A stretch of 64,000 bases of DNA. Origin: SHVO01 sp964576515. GTDB lineage: Bacteria; Pseudomonadota; Alphaproteobacteria; Rhodospirillales; Rhodospirillaceae. The DNA lies in the NCBI GenBank assembly GCA_964576515.1, contig CAZNUW010000006.1:62001-126000 (forward strand). The letters are read 5' to 3'. Positions 36,165-44,934 of this stretch are shown in pieces (the stretch's first letter is position 1; the number at the start of each line of letters is the position of its first letter). The position numbers and the translations under genes are program-made. The notes below the pieces were generated by a model. It ran no database searches, had not been told where the DNA came from, and was given only the letters and a program-made list of their open reading frames with translations.

Positions 36165-38069
36165 TTACTTCTTATCTTTGTCGACTTCTTCAAAGTCGGC
36201 GTCGACGACGTCGTCGCTCTTGGCGTCATCGCCGGCGCTTTGGCCTTCACCGCCGGCCGCGGCCGGATCCTGCTTGTACATGGCTTCGCCCATCTTCATG
36301 GACGCCTGCAGGAGGGCGTCGGTGGCCGCCTTGATCTTCTCGGCGTCGCCGGAGTCGAGCACGTCCTTGGCTTCCTGGAGCTTGGCTTCGATCTCGGCCT
36401 TGTCGGCCGGCGGGATCTTGTCGCCGTGCTCCTTCAGGTTCTTCTCGGTCGAATGCACCACGCCGTCGGCCTGGTTGCGGGCTTCGATCGCCGCGCGCCG
36501 CGCCTTGTCTTCCTCGGCGTGAGCTTCGGCGTCCTTCACCATCTGCTGGATGTCGGCTTCCGAGAGGCCGCCGGAGGCCTGGATGCGGATCTGCTGTTCC
36601 TTGTTCGTCGCCTTGTCCTTCGCCGACACGTTGACGATGCCGTTCGCGTCGATGTCGAAGGTGACTTCCACCTGCGGCACGCCGCGCGGCGCCGACGGGA
36701 TGCCCATCAGGTCGAACTGACCGAGCAGCTTGTTGTCCGCGGCCATTTCGCGCTCGCCCTGGAACACACGGATGGTCACGGCCGTCTGGTTGTCCTCGGC
36801 GGTCGAGAAGGTCTGGCTCTTGCGGGTCGGGATCGTGGTGTTGCGTTCAATGAGACGCGTGAACACGCCGCCCAGCGTTTCGATGCCGAGCGACAGCGGC
36901 GTCACATCGAGGAGCAGAACGTCCTTCACTTCGCCCTTGAGCACGCCCGCCTGGATGGCCGCGCCGATGGCGACGACTTCGTCCGGGTTCACGCCCTTGT
37001 GCGGTTCGCGGCCGAAGAAGTTCTTCACCGTCTCTTGCACCTTCGGCATGCGGGTCATACCGCCGACGAGGATGACTTCCTGGATTTCGCTGGCCTTCAA
37101 GCCGGCGTCCTTCAGGGCCTTCTTGCAGGGCTCGACGGTGCGCTGGATCAGGTCGTCCACCAGCGCTTCCAACTTCGCGCGCGTCAGTTTGATATTGAGG
37201 TGCTTCGGACCCGACGCGTCCGCCGTGATGAACGGCAGGTTCACTTCGGTCTGCATCGAGCTCGACAGTTCGATCTTCGCCTTTTCCGCGGCTTCCTTCA
37301 GGCGCTGCAGAGCCAGCTTGTCCTTCTTCAGATCGATGCCGGCTTCCTTTTTGAACTCGTCGGCCAGGTATTCGATGATACGGGCGTCGAAGTCCTCACC
37401 GCCCAGGAACGTGTCGCCGTTCGTGGACTTCACTTCAAACACGCCGTCGCCGATTTCGAGAATGGAGACGTCGAACGTGCCGCCGCCCAAGTCGTACACG
37501 GCGATGATGCCTTGCGACTTCTTGTCCATGCCGTAGGCGAGCGCGGCCGCCGTCGGTTCGTTGATGATGCGCAGCACGTTCAGACCCGCGATGCGGCCCG
37601 CATCCTTGGTGGCCTGGCGCTGGCTGTCGTTGAAGTAGGCCGGAACGGTGATGACCGCTTCCGAGACTTTCTCGCCGAGATAGCTTTCGGCGGTTTCTTT
37701 CATCTTCTGGAGGATGAAGGCCGAGACCTGCGAGGGCGAGTAGCTCTCGCCGCGGCTTTCGACCCACGCGTCGCCGTTATCGCCTTTGACGATCTTGTAC
37801 GGGACGAGCTTCTTGTCTTTCTCCACCATCGGGTCGTCGTTGCGGCGGCCGATGAGGCGCTTGATGGCGAAGAGGGTGTTTTCCGGGTTCGTGACCGCCT
37901 GGCGCTTGGCCGGCTGGCCGACGACGCGTTCGCCCGATTCCGTGAACGCGACCATGGACGGCGTGGTGCGGGCGCCCTCGGCGTTCTCGATCACGCGCGC
38001 GGTCTTGCCATCCATCACCGCGACGCAGGAGTTCGTCGTGCCAAGGTCGATGCCGATAACTTTAGCCAT
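36165..38069 (-). CDS. dnaK: Chaperone protein DnaK (Hsp70)
   Basis: A 634-residue Hsp70. The ATPase domain begins KVIGIDLGTTNSCVAV and contains YDLGGGTFDVSILEIGDG and VILVGGMTRMP; the substrate-binding domain holds LLLDVTPLSLGIETLGG; the helical lid ends in an acidic VVDADFEEVDKDKK tail typical of alphaproteobacteria. ATG at 38067-38069. I could not find a convincing sigma-32 promoter or a CIRCE element upstream by eye. The long antisense frame here is a well-known artefact of dnaK. Confidence 0.98.
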   Translation of the reverse strand: MAKVIGIDLGTTNSCVAVMDGKTARVIENAEGARTTPSMVAFTESGERVVGQPAKRQAVTNPENTLFAIKRLIGRRNDDPMVEKDKKLVPYKIVKGDNGDAWVESRGESYSPSQVSAFILQKMKETAESYLGEKVSEAVITVPAYFNDSQRQATKDAGRIAGLNVLRIINEPTAAALAYGMDKKSQGIIAVYDLGGGTFDVSILEIGDGVFEVKSTNGDTFLGGEDFDARIIEYLADEFKKEAGIDLKKDKLALQRLKEAAEKAKIELSSSMQTEVNLPFITADASGPKHLNIKLTRAKLEALVDDLIQRTVEPCKKALKDAGLKASEIQEVILVGGMTRMPKVQETVKNFFGREPHKGVNPDEVVAIGAAIQAGVLKGEVKDVLLLDVTPLSLGIETLGGVFTRLIERNTTIPTRKSQTFSTAEDNQTAVTIRVFQGEREMAADNKLLGQFDLMGIPSAPRGVPQVEVTFDIDANGIVNVSAKDKATNKEQQIRIQASGGLSEADIQQMVKDAEAHAEEDKARRAAIEARNQADGVVHSTEKNLKEHGDKIPPADKAEIEAKLQEAKDVLDSGDAEKIKAATDALLQASMKMGEAMYKQDPAAAGGEGQSAGDDAKSDDVVDADFEEVDKDKK

Positions 38070-38320
38070 ACTTTCTGTTTCCTTCCGTTGAGGCAGACGG
38101 CGCGGACCCATATCGGCGTCCGGGACATCCCCTGCTAATGTTCGTTCTTCTTACATACGTTCAGGGCTTTAGCGGACCGGAGGCGTTCCGGTAACAAAGC
38201 CAATCAAACCTGGGGCGGTATATAAGGGGGGGTGAATAGGCCCGCAACGGGCCAAACGACTCTTTCCCAAGGGATTTTCCGGTTTTCGGGCCGCCAAAAT
38301 CCCCCTTCGGAGGCCTTCGG

Positions 38321-38980
38321 GTGCCAAAAACCGGGAACCTGACCCTTTTCGAGGACTCGAAGCTCCCTCGGGCACTACCGGAAGGGGTTTTCCATCGCCC
38401 GAAGACAGCTTCTTTTGCGCTGCAGCATGAGTTGCTGGCCGCCGTCCGCGACATCGCCCGGGACGCGCCCTTCCAGCATCCCCGCACCCGGGGCGGCGGC
38501 ATGACCGCGGCGGCCATGACCAACACCGGCGACGCCGGCTGGTGGAGCGATGGCGCGGGCTACCGGTACATCACCCGGCAACCCGGCTCGGACAAACCCT
38601 GGCCCGCGATGCCCGCCGTGTTCAAAGACGCGGTGCGCCTCGCGTTACATGGGAGCCCATGGCCGGATTTCCAGCCCGACGCCTGCCTGATCAACTTCTA
38701 CGCCCCCGGTGCGAAGATGGGCCTGCACCAGGACAAGGACGAGAAGGACGTCACCCAACCGATTGTGACGCTGTCCCTCGGCGACGACGCGGACTTCCTC
38801 ATCGGCGGCACGGCGCGCACCGACAAGACCACCGCGCTTGTCGTGGAGAGCGGCGACGCGGTGCTGATGGGACCGCCGGGGCGGTTGTTGTTTCACGGTG
38901 TGCGGAAAATCTATCCGGGCACGAGCCCGCTCGACGGCCTCAAAGGGCGCATCAGCCTGACCTTCCGAAAAGCGCTGTAG
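38321..38980 (+). CDS. alkB: AlkB, 2-oxoglutarate/Fe(II)-dependent DNA alkylation repair dioxygenase
   Basis: A 219-residue enzyme that oxidatively removes N-alkyl lesions (1-meA, 3-meC). Iron ligands His136 and Asp138 (LHQDKDE) and His192 (LLFHGVRK), and the 2-oxoglutarate arginines Arg210 and Arg216 (RISLTFR), are all present with spacing like the E. coli protein. The start is a GTG at 38321 with a perfect GGAGG seven bases upstream. It is divergent from dnaK and ends 2 bp from the convergent dehydrogenase gene. Confidence 0.95.
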   Translation: MPKTGNLTLFEDSKLPRALPEGVFHRPKTASFALQHELLAAVRDIARDAPFQHPRTRGGGMTAAAMTNTGDAGWWSDGAGYRYITRQPGSDKPWPAMPAVFKDAVRLALHGSPWPDFQPDACLINFYAPGAKMGLHQDKDEKDVTQPIVTLSLGDDADFLIGGTARTDKTTALVVESGDAVLMGPPGRLLFHGVRKIYPGTSPLDGLKGRISLTFRKAL

Positions 38981-38982
38981 CG

Positions 38983-40242
38983 TTACTTCGCCGCGCTGAC
39001 GCGGAAGATGGTCTGCGATCCGTCGTCGGCGATGAGCAGGCTGCCGTCCTTGGCCATGGCGACGCCGGCGGGGCGACCCCACACCTGGGGCCGATCGGCG
39101 CCGGTCCAGAAACCGCTGGCGAAAACGGTGTAGGCGTTCGTCGCGGGCTTGCCGTCCTTGAACGGCACGAAGACCACGTGATAGGCGCGCGGCTTCGCGG
39201 CGTTCCATGAGCCGTGCAGCGCCACGAACGCACCGCCCCGATATTCGGCGGGGAACGCCGTGCCCGTGTAGAACGCAAGACCCAACGGCGCCGAGTGCGA
39301 GCGGAACAGCACGTCGGGCGCGATCGCCTTCTTCACGAGATCGGGTTTCTTGTCGGCGAAACCGGGCTGCGGGTTCTGACCGAGATAGCTGTAGGGCCAA
39401 CCGTAAAATCCGCCGTCGGCGACATGAGTGAGATAGTCGGGCACCAGTTCATCGCCCATGCCGTCGCGTTCGTTGACGACGGTATAGAGCGCGTTGGAGC
39501 CGGGATAGAACGCCGTACCGACCGCGTTGCGCAGCCCGCTGGCGAAGGTGCGTTGGGCGGTCGCGCGCGTGCCCCCGTCGGTCAGCGTGAATTCCTGGAT
39601 GGTTGCGCGCTGGGCTTCCTCTTCGGCAATGTTGCCGCGCGAACCGACGGCGACGTAGATCTTCGTGCCATCCGGCCCAAGCGCGAGGTTGCGCGTGATG
39701 TGGCCGCCCGTCCCGCCGAAAGCGCCGTCGGCGGTGATGCGTGTTTGCGCGGCGCGCGCTTTCACGTCGCCCGCCGTGTAGGGGATACGCCAGATGCCTT
39801 GCGTGTCGCCGATGTAAAGCGCGTCCTTCGCCGCGGCGAGGCCGTACACATTGCTGAATCCGTCGGCGAAAGTCTGCGTGAGTTCGGCGACGCCGTCGTT
39901 GTTCGCATCACGCAAGATGGTGACCTTGCCCGGACGTTGCTCGGCCAGGAGCACGTCGCCGTTCTCGAGCACAAGCAGATTGCGGGCGTGGCTCAGGTTT
40001 TCGGCGAACACGTTGACGCGAAAACCCGCGGGCACCGTCGGCATGTTCTTACCGCGCGGCACGTCGTTGGACGCGTTGGCGCGGCTGGGCGTGGCGTACG
40101 GTTTCGCGAGAGTCGACGGCGCAATCTCGATGACAGAACCGGGCGTCTGCTCACGCCCGGTCAAGTCCGCGGTCTGGGCCAAGGCCGTCGCAGCGGCGAA
40201 TACGCCCACAATGCCGAGAGACGTTTTCCACATCCGCTTCAT
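38983..40242 (-). CDS. Secreted sorbosone/glucose dehydrogenase-like beta-propeller protein
   Basis: A 419-residue protein with a signal peptide (cleavage near ALA-QT, residue 22) and a six-bladed propeller of the glucose/sorbosone dehydrogenase family: NLLVLENGDVLLAEQRPGKV, GGTGGHITRNLALGPDG, GLRNAVGTAFYPGSNALYTV, WGRPAGVAMAKDGSLLIADD. The family binds PQQ and oxidises sugars in the periplasm; L-sorbosone dehydrogenase is the usual label. The substrate here is not established. It sits 50 bp downstream of grpE on the same strand, an unusual neighbour. Confidence 0.82.
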   Translation of the reverse strand: MKRMWKTSLGIVGVFAAATALAQTADLTGREQTPGSVIEIAPSTLAKPYATPSRANASNDVPRGKNMPTVPAGFRVNVFAENLSHARNLLVLENGDVLLAEQRPGKVTILRDANNDGVAELTQTFADGFSNVYGLAAAKDALYIGDTQGIWRIPYTAGDVKARAAQTRITADGAFGGTGGHITRNLALGPDGTKIYVAVGSRGNIAEEEAQRATIQEFTLTDGGTRATAQRTFASGLRNAVGTAFYPGSNALYTVVNERDGMGDELVPDYLTHVADGGFYGWPYSYLGQNPQPGFADKKPDLVKKAIAPDVLFRSHSAPLGLAFYTGTAFPAEYRGGAFVALHGSWNAAKPRAYHVVFVPFKDGKPATNAYTVFASGFWTGADRPQVWGRPAGVAMAKDGSLLIADDGSQTIFRVSAAK

Positions 40243-40292
40243 CGCCTTGTTCCTTTTCGTGTCCGCGACAAAAGATGAAAACGTTTGAAAGC

Positions 40293-40910
40293 TTAGACCT
40301 TCGTGTCGACTCCGGACGCTGCTGGGGACGCCGCGGGACCGCCGGGAGCCTGCGCTTCGCGCTTCGGACCGCCGCGCGAGACGACAACCATCGCCGGACG
40401 CAGCAAGCGGTCGTGCATCAAATAGCCCTCCTGGAAAACCTGGACGCAGGTGCCCGAGGGTACGCTTGCGTCTTCGACTTCCTGGATGGCGTTGTGGAGA
40501 TTGGGATCGAAGGCCGCACCAAGAGACACCACGCGGCGCACGCCCTGGTTCTCGAGAATGGTGTGAAGCTCCTTCTCGGTCAGCTCGACGCCGAGTGCGA
40601 GGTTCTTCAACGCGTCGTTGGCCGCGCGCACGTCCTGCGGCGCCGCGAGCAGCGCGCGGGAAAGATTGTCCGCCACCTGCAAAAGCGCCTTGGCGATGTT
40701 CGACACCGCGTACTTCGCGTTGTCGGCGATGCGCTTATCGGCGCGCTTGCCGGCGTTTTCGGCTTCCGCGAGGGCAAGGAGCTTGTCCTTCGTCAGGGCT
40801 TCGACCCGCGCTTCGAGTTCGGCGATGCGCGGATCCGGCCCGGCCTGGGGGGCCGCGGCGGCTTCGGGTTCTGAGGACGTTGATTCGAAGGGAGGTTCAG
40901 CGTTGGTCAT
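40293..40910 (-). CDS. grpE: Nucleotide exchange factor GrpE
   Basis: A 205-residue DnaK cochaperone with an acidic, disordered N-terminus, a long coiled coil (about 27-90, IAELEARVEALTKDKLLALA) and the C-terminal beta domain (GVRRVVSLGAAFDPNLHNAI, then GYLMHDRLLRPAMVVVSRG). Length typical. It follows hrcA by 30 bp, giving the hrcA-grpE operon common in alphaproteobacteria, separated here from dnaK by alkB and a dehydrogenase. Confidence 0.97.
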   Translation of the reverse strand: MTNAEPPFESTSSEPEAAAAPQAGPDPRIAELEARVEALTKDKLLALAEAENAGKRADKRIADNAKYAVSNIAKALLQVADNLSRALLAAPQDVRAANDALKNLALGVELTEKELHTILENQGVRRVVSLGAAFDPNLHNAIQEVEDASVPSGTCVQVFQEGYLMHDRLLRPAMVVVSRGGPKREAQAPGGPAASPAASGVDTKV

Positions 40911-40940
40911 AATGTCTCGTTTCTCTGGAAAGATAGTCTT

Positions 40941-42008
40941 TTAACGGTCAAGGATGCGGCCGACCAGCTTTGCGGTGTAATCGACCATGGGAATGATGCG
41001 CGCGTAATTCAACCGGGTCGGCCCGATGACGCCGATGGCGCCGACGATCTGTTCGCGGGAATTCTGGAAGGGCGCCACAACCATCGAACAGCCCGCGAGG
41101 CCGAAAAGTTCGCTCTGCGCCCCGATGAAGATCTGCACGCCTTCGGCTTTGCCGACGAGATCGAGCAGGCGCACCATCTGTTCGCGCGCTTCGAGCGCCG
41201 AGAAGAGCTGGCGGATACGTTCGAGATCCTCAAGCGCCGTGACGTTGCTTAAGAGATGGGACTGCCCCTTGATGATGAGCGCGCCGTCGCGCTCGCCGGC
41301 GCGGTCGCCGCTCCAGGTCGCCAGGCCCGCTTGCACCACCTTCGCGGTGAGTTCATCGAGTTCGGCGCGTCCGGACTCGAGTTCGGTCAGGATACCAGTA
41401 CGGGCTTCAACGATGGTCTTTCCCGCGAGCCGCGCGGCGAGGAAATTGCCCGCTTCCACAAGGGCCGACGGGCGCAGGTCGCGCGGGACTTCAAACACGC
41501 GGTTCTCGACGTTGCCGCTCTCATCGACCATGACCACCAGCGCGCGGCCCGGCTTCAGGTTGACGAATTCGATGTGCTTGAGAGGCGCTTCCAGCTTCGG
41601 GGCGAGCACGAGGCCCGCGCAGCGCGCGAGACCGGCCAGCGCACCGGTCGCCTGATCGAGCACGTCCTCAGGGGAGCGCCCGGCCGCCTGGCAATGCGCG
41701 TCGATGGCCTTGCGTTCGCTGGCGTCGAGGCCGCCGACCTGCAAGAGGCCGCTGACGAACATGCGCAAGCCCGCGTCCGTGGGCAGACGACCGGCCGACG
41801 TATGCGGCGCGTAGAGAAGGCCCGCGTATTCCAGGTCGGCCATGACGTTGCGGATCGTGGCGGGCGATAGCGAGCCGCCGAGCTTGCGCGCGATAGTGCG
41901 CGAGCCCACCGGCTCGCCCGTTTCGACATAGGCGTCCACCACGTGGCGGAAGATCTCCCGCGAGCGTTCGTTCAGTGCGACCACGCTGAGGTTGTCGGGC
42001 GGCAGCAT
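40941..42008 (-). CDS. hrcA: Heat-inducible transcription repressor HrcA
   Basis: A 355-residue repressor with an N-terminal winged helix (LNERSREIFRHVVDAYVETG, then GSRTIARKLGGSLSPATIRN, about 10-60) and a GAF-like dimerisation region ending FIGAQSELFGLAGCSMVVAPF and RLNYARIIPMVDYTAKLV. HrcA binds CIRCE (TTAGCACTC-N9-GAGTGCTAA). I see no CIRCE in this window, so its operator, probably before groESL, lies elsewhere. ATG at 42006-42008; divergent from rph across 190 bp. Confidence 0.96.
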   Translation of the reverse strand: MLPPDNLSVVALNERSREIFRHVVDAYVETGEPVGSRTIARKLGGSLSPATIRNVMADLEYAGLLYAPHTSAGRLPTDAGLRMFVSGLLQVGGLDASERKAIDAHCQAAGRSPEDVLDQATGALAGLARCAGLVLAPKLEAPLKHIEFVNLKPGRALVVMVDESGNVENRVFEVPRDLRPSALVEAGNFLAARLAGKTIVEARTGILTELESGRAELDELTAKVVQAGLATWSGDRAGERDGALIIKGQSHLLSNVTALEDLERIRQLFSALEAREQMVRLLDLVGKAEGVQIFIGAQSELFGLAGCSMVVAPFQNSREQIVGAIGVIGPTRLNYARIIPMVDYTAKLVGRILDR

Positions 42009-42198
42009 CGGTATCCGGACGAGGTGAAAAGGATGGCCGGTATGTAGGACGGCCCCCAAGGGGCGTCAATGCATCCTACCGTTGATTTCACTTGTGTTTC
42101 TGAGTGTCGCACACCCGAATCCCCCGGGAATCCTTGGCTTTACCCCCTGGCCGGTGTTAGACGGACCGCCCAAAATCAAAGACCTGTTTGGAAGACAT

Positions 42199-42936
42199 AT
42201 GACCGCAGCACGACGGCCCTCGGGCCGGGCGCCCGACGCCCTTCGCACCATCAGCCTGGAAACCGGCGTCAGCAAACACGCCGAGGGGTCGTGCCTGGTG
42301 AAGTTCGGCGACACGCATGTGCTGTGCACCGCGACCATCGAGGAGCAGGTGCCGCCCTGGCTGAAGGGCGGCGGCAAGGGCTGGGTCACGGCGGAATACG
42401 GCATGCTGCCGCGCGCGACCAACACCCGCACCGCGCGCGAGGCGGCCAAGGGCGGCCAAAGCGGCCGCACCCAGGAGATCCAGCGTTTGATCGGCCGCGC
42501 GCTTCGCGCCGTCACCGAACTGAAAGCCTTCGGCGAAATCCAGATCCGCCTGGACTGCGATGTGCTGCAGGCCGACGGCGGTACGCGCACGGCCAGCGTC
42601 ACCGGCGCTTACGTCGCGCTGCATCAGGCCTTCGGTGTGATGAAGCGTCTGGGCGCGATCCACCGTATCCCGTTGCGCGAGCCGGTCGCGGCGATCAGCG
42701 CGGGCCTCTACAACGGCACGCCGGTGCTCGACCTCGACTATGCGGAAGATTCCAGCGCGCAGGCGGACGCGAACTTCGTGCTCACGGCGTCGGGCGGAAT
42801 CGTGGAAGTGCAAGGCACGGCGGAAGACGTGCCGTTCACCGAGCCGGAATTTCAGGCGCTTTTGGATCTCGCGAAAAAAGGGATCGGCGAGCTTGTCGTC
42901 CTGCAGCGCGAAGCGCTCGCGAAGATCGGGCTTTAA
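42199..42936 (+). CDS. rph: Ribonuclease PH
   Basis: A 245-residue phosphorolytic 3'-5' exoribonuclease that trims tRNA 3' ends. Recognisable segments: GSCLVKFGDTHVLCTATIEE, GKGWVTAEYGMLPRAT, the phosphate-binding RTQEIQRLIGRALRA and CDVLQADGGTRTASVTGAYVAL. ATG at 42199 gives the standard length (about 238-250); upstream frame is not conserved. rdgB follows after 3 bp, the usual alphaproteobacterial rph-rdgB-hemW operon. Confidence 0.97.
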   Translation: MTAARRPSGRAPDALRTISLETGVSKHAEGSCLVKFGDTHVLCTATIEEQVPPWLKGGGKGWVTAEYGMLPRATNTRTAREAAKGGQSGRTQEIQRLIGRALRAVTELKAFGEIQIRLDCDVLQADGGTRTASVTGAYVALHQAFGVMKRLGAIHRIPLREPVAAISAGLYNGTPVLDLDYAEDSSAQADANFVLTASGGIVEVQGTAEDVPFTEPEFQALLDLAKKGIGELVVLQREALAKIGL

Positions 42937-42939
42937 ACC

Positions 42940-43536
42940 ATGCCGCGCCGTTTCGCAGGCGAACGTCTTGTCGTGGCCAGCCACAACGCGGGCAAGGTCA
43001 AGGAGATCCGCGAACTGCTGGCGCGCTTCAATGTCGAGGTCGTGTCCGCCGCGGACTTGAATCTGCCGGAACCGGAGGAGACGGGCCTTTCGTTCGTCGC
43101 CAATGCGGAACTGAAAGCGCTGGCGGCGTCGTTGGGCGCGAAGGTGATCGCGCTGGCCGACGACTCCGGTTTGTGCGTCGACGGGCTGAACGGCGCGCCG
43201 GGAATCTATTCCGCGCGGTGGGCGGGACCGGCGAAGGACTTCGGCCTCGCGATGAAAAAAATCGAGACCGCGCTGGGCGACAACCCCGACAGAAAGGCCC
43301 GGTTTATCTGCGCGCTTTCGCTGTCGTGGCCCGACGGCCATTGCGACACCTTCGAAGGCAAGGTGGAAGGCCGTCTGACGTTTCCGCCGCGCGGGGGCCA
43401 CGGCTTCGGCTACGATCCGATCTTCATCCCGGACGGCTACGACATCACCTTCGGCGAAATGGACGCCGCGAAGAAACACGAGATGAGCCACCGCGCCGAC
43501 GCCTTCCGTCAGCTCGTGGCCGCCTGCTTCGCGTGA
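42940..43536 (+). CDS. rdgB: XTP/dITP diphosphatase (non-canonical purine NTP pyrophosphatase)
   Basis: A 198-residue HAM1-family housecleaning enzyme that hydrolyses XTP, ITP and dITP to keep them out of nucleic acids. Motifs: LVVASHNAGKVKEIRELL, ALADDSGLCVDGLNGAPGIY with the metal-binding Asp pair, ARW, GYDPIFIPDGY and MSHRADAF. Length typical. It starts 3 bp after rph and ends 2 bp before hemW. Confidence 0.96.
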   Translation: MPRRFAGERLVVASHNAGKVKEIRELLARFNVEVVSAADLNLPEPEETGLSFVANAELKALAASLGAKVIALADDSGLCVDGLNGAPGIYSARWAGPAKDFGLAMKKIETALGDNPDRKARFICALSLSWPDGHCDTFEGKVEGRLTFPPRGGHGFGYDPIFIPDGYDITFGEMDAAKKHEMSHRADAFRQLVAACFA

Positions 43537-43538
43537 CG

Positions 43539-44714
43539 ATGAGCGCGCAGGGCGATGAAGGCTTCGGCCTTTATGTGCACTGGCCGTTCTGCCTGTCGAA
43601 ATGCCCGTACTGCGACTTCAACAGTCATGTGGCGCAAAGCATCGATCAGGACGCCTGGCGCGGCGCGCTTCTGACGGAATTGAATCATTTCGCCGCGCGC
43701 ACACCCGATAAAATCCTGACCAGCATCTTCTTCGGCGGCGGCACGCCGTCGCTGATGGACCCCGCATCCACCGCGGCGATCATCGAAGCCGCGCGCGGCG
43801 CGTGGCGCACCGCCAACGATCTCGAGATCACACTGGAAGCGAACCCCGGCACCGTCGACGCGGACCGCTTCGCCGCGATCCGCGACGCCGGCGTCAACCG
43901 GCTGTCGATGGGCGTGCAGGCGTTGAACGACGCGGATCTCAAGTTCCTGGGCCGGCGTCACGGCGTCGCCGAAGCGCGCGCCGCGTGGCGCACAGCGGCG
44001 AAAATCTTCCCGCGCGTGTCGTTCGATCTGATTTACGCGCGCCCCGGACAGGACACCGCCGCGTGGGGCGGCGAACTGGCCGAGGCGCTGACGGAAGTTC
44101 GCGACAACGGCATCACGCACCTTTCGCTCTATCAGCTCACGATGGAGCAAGGCACGGCGATGTTCGACGCCCATACACGCGGCGACTTCAGACTGCCCGA
44201 CGAGGACACGTCGGCGGACCTGTTCGAGCAGACCCAAACCTTGTGCGCGGCGGCGGGATTTCCCGCCTACGAGATTTCCAATCATGCCGCCGACGGCGCG
44301 GCCTGCCGTCACAATCTGACCTATTGGCGCGGCGGCGATTACGCCGGGGTGGGCCCGGGTGCCCACGGCCGGCTGACGTTGGGCGGCGTGACGCACGCCA
44401 CCCGCCAGATCAAGGCGCCGGCCCTCTGGCTCAAGAAAGTCGCCGCGGCCGGACACGGCACGCAGGAGGAAACCGCCATCGCCCCCGAGGAACGCGCCCA
44501 TGAACTCGTGCTTATGGGACTGCGGGTGACCGAGGGCCTGGACAAGGCGCGATTCGCCCGCCTGGCGGGGCGGCCCATCGAGGCGGTCGCAACCCCGGGG
44601 GCGATCGGCCGTTTGACCGTCGGCGGGTTCCTGGAGGACGGCCCCGCCGCCTTGCGGGCGACCGCAAAGGGCCGAATGGCCCTGAATGCGGTATTGCGGG
44701 AACTATTGGTGTAA
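43539..44714 (+). CDS. hemW: Heme chaperone HemW (radical SAM, CPO-III-like)
   Basis: A 391-residue radical SAM protein. The cluster motif CLSKCPYC (CxxxCxxC, about 21-28) follows LYVHWPF; SIFFGGGTPSLMDP and NRLSMGVQALNDADLKFLGR are family hallmarks. HemW binds heme and passes it to membrane respiratory enzymes; it was long misannotated as coproporphyrinogen oxidase. ATG at 43539; a GTG at 43533 overlapping the rdgB stop is possible. The much longer open frame upstream is shadow sequence. Confidence 0.95.
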   Translation: MSAQGDEGFGLYVHWPFCLSKCPYCDFNSHVAQSIDQDAWRGALLTELNHFAARTPDKILTSIFFGGGTPSLMDPASTAAIIEAARGAWRTANDLEITLEANPGTVDADRFAAIRDAGVNRLSMGVQALNDADLKFLGRRHGVAEARAAWRTAAKIFPRVSFDLIYARPGQDTAAWGGELAEALTEVRDNGITHLSLYQLTMEQGTAMFDAHTRGDFRLPDEDTSADLFEQTQTLCAAAGFPAYEISNHAADGAACRHNLTYWRGGDYAGVGPGAHGRLTLGGVTHATRQIKAPALWLKKVAAAGHGTQEETAIAPEERAHELVLMGLRVTEGLDKARFARLAGRPIEAVATPGAIGRLTVGGFLEDGPAALRATAKGRMALNAVLRELLV

Positions 44715-44934
44715 GTTAGGACGATCAGCTCGCCTTTAACGTTCATTAATGGTCTTAATAGGCTGATTTTAAAGCAAAATCTGTGTCGGCTCCGACATTT
44801 CCCGTCCTCAGGGAGAATCTTAGAAGTTGCGCCGATACCGCTGAAAATCCGAAGCTTTTTGCCTTTTATTTACGCTTTATATACCCTGCCGGGAGAGGAT
44901 CAGCCTCCGCGATCCCGGATTACGGCACGAGACG

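Noticed and set aside
36240..38138. 632-residue frame opposite dnaK
   Set aside because: Antisense dnaK frames are a known artefact in GC-rich genomes; the dnaK protein is complete.
38070..38320. RpoH-type promoter upstream of dnaK (CCCCTTATATA-like stretch near 38220)
   Set aside because: A plausible -10 is visible but no CTTGAA-type -35 at the right distance, so no promoter was called.
42069..43538. Upstream extension of the hemW frame across rph and rdgB
   Set aside because: Overlaps two well-supported genes in another frame; HemW homology starts at 43539.
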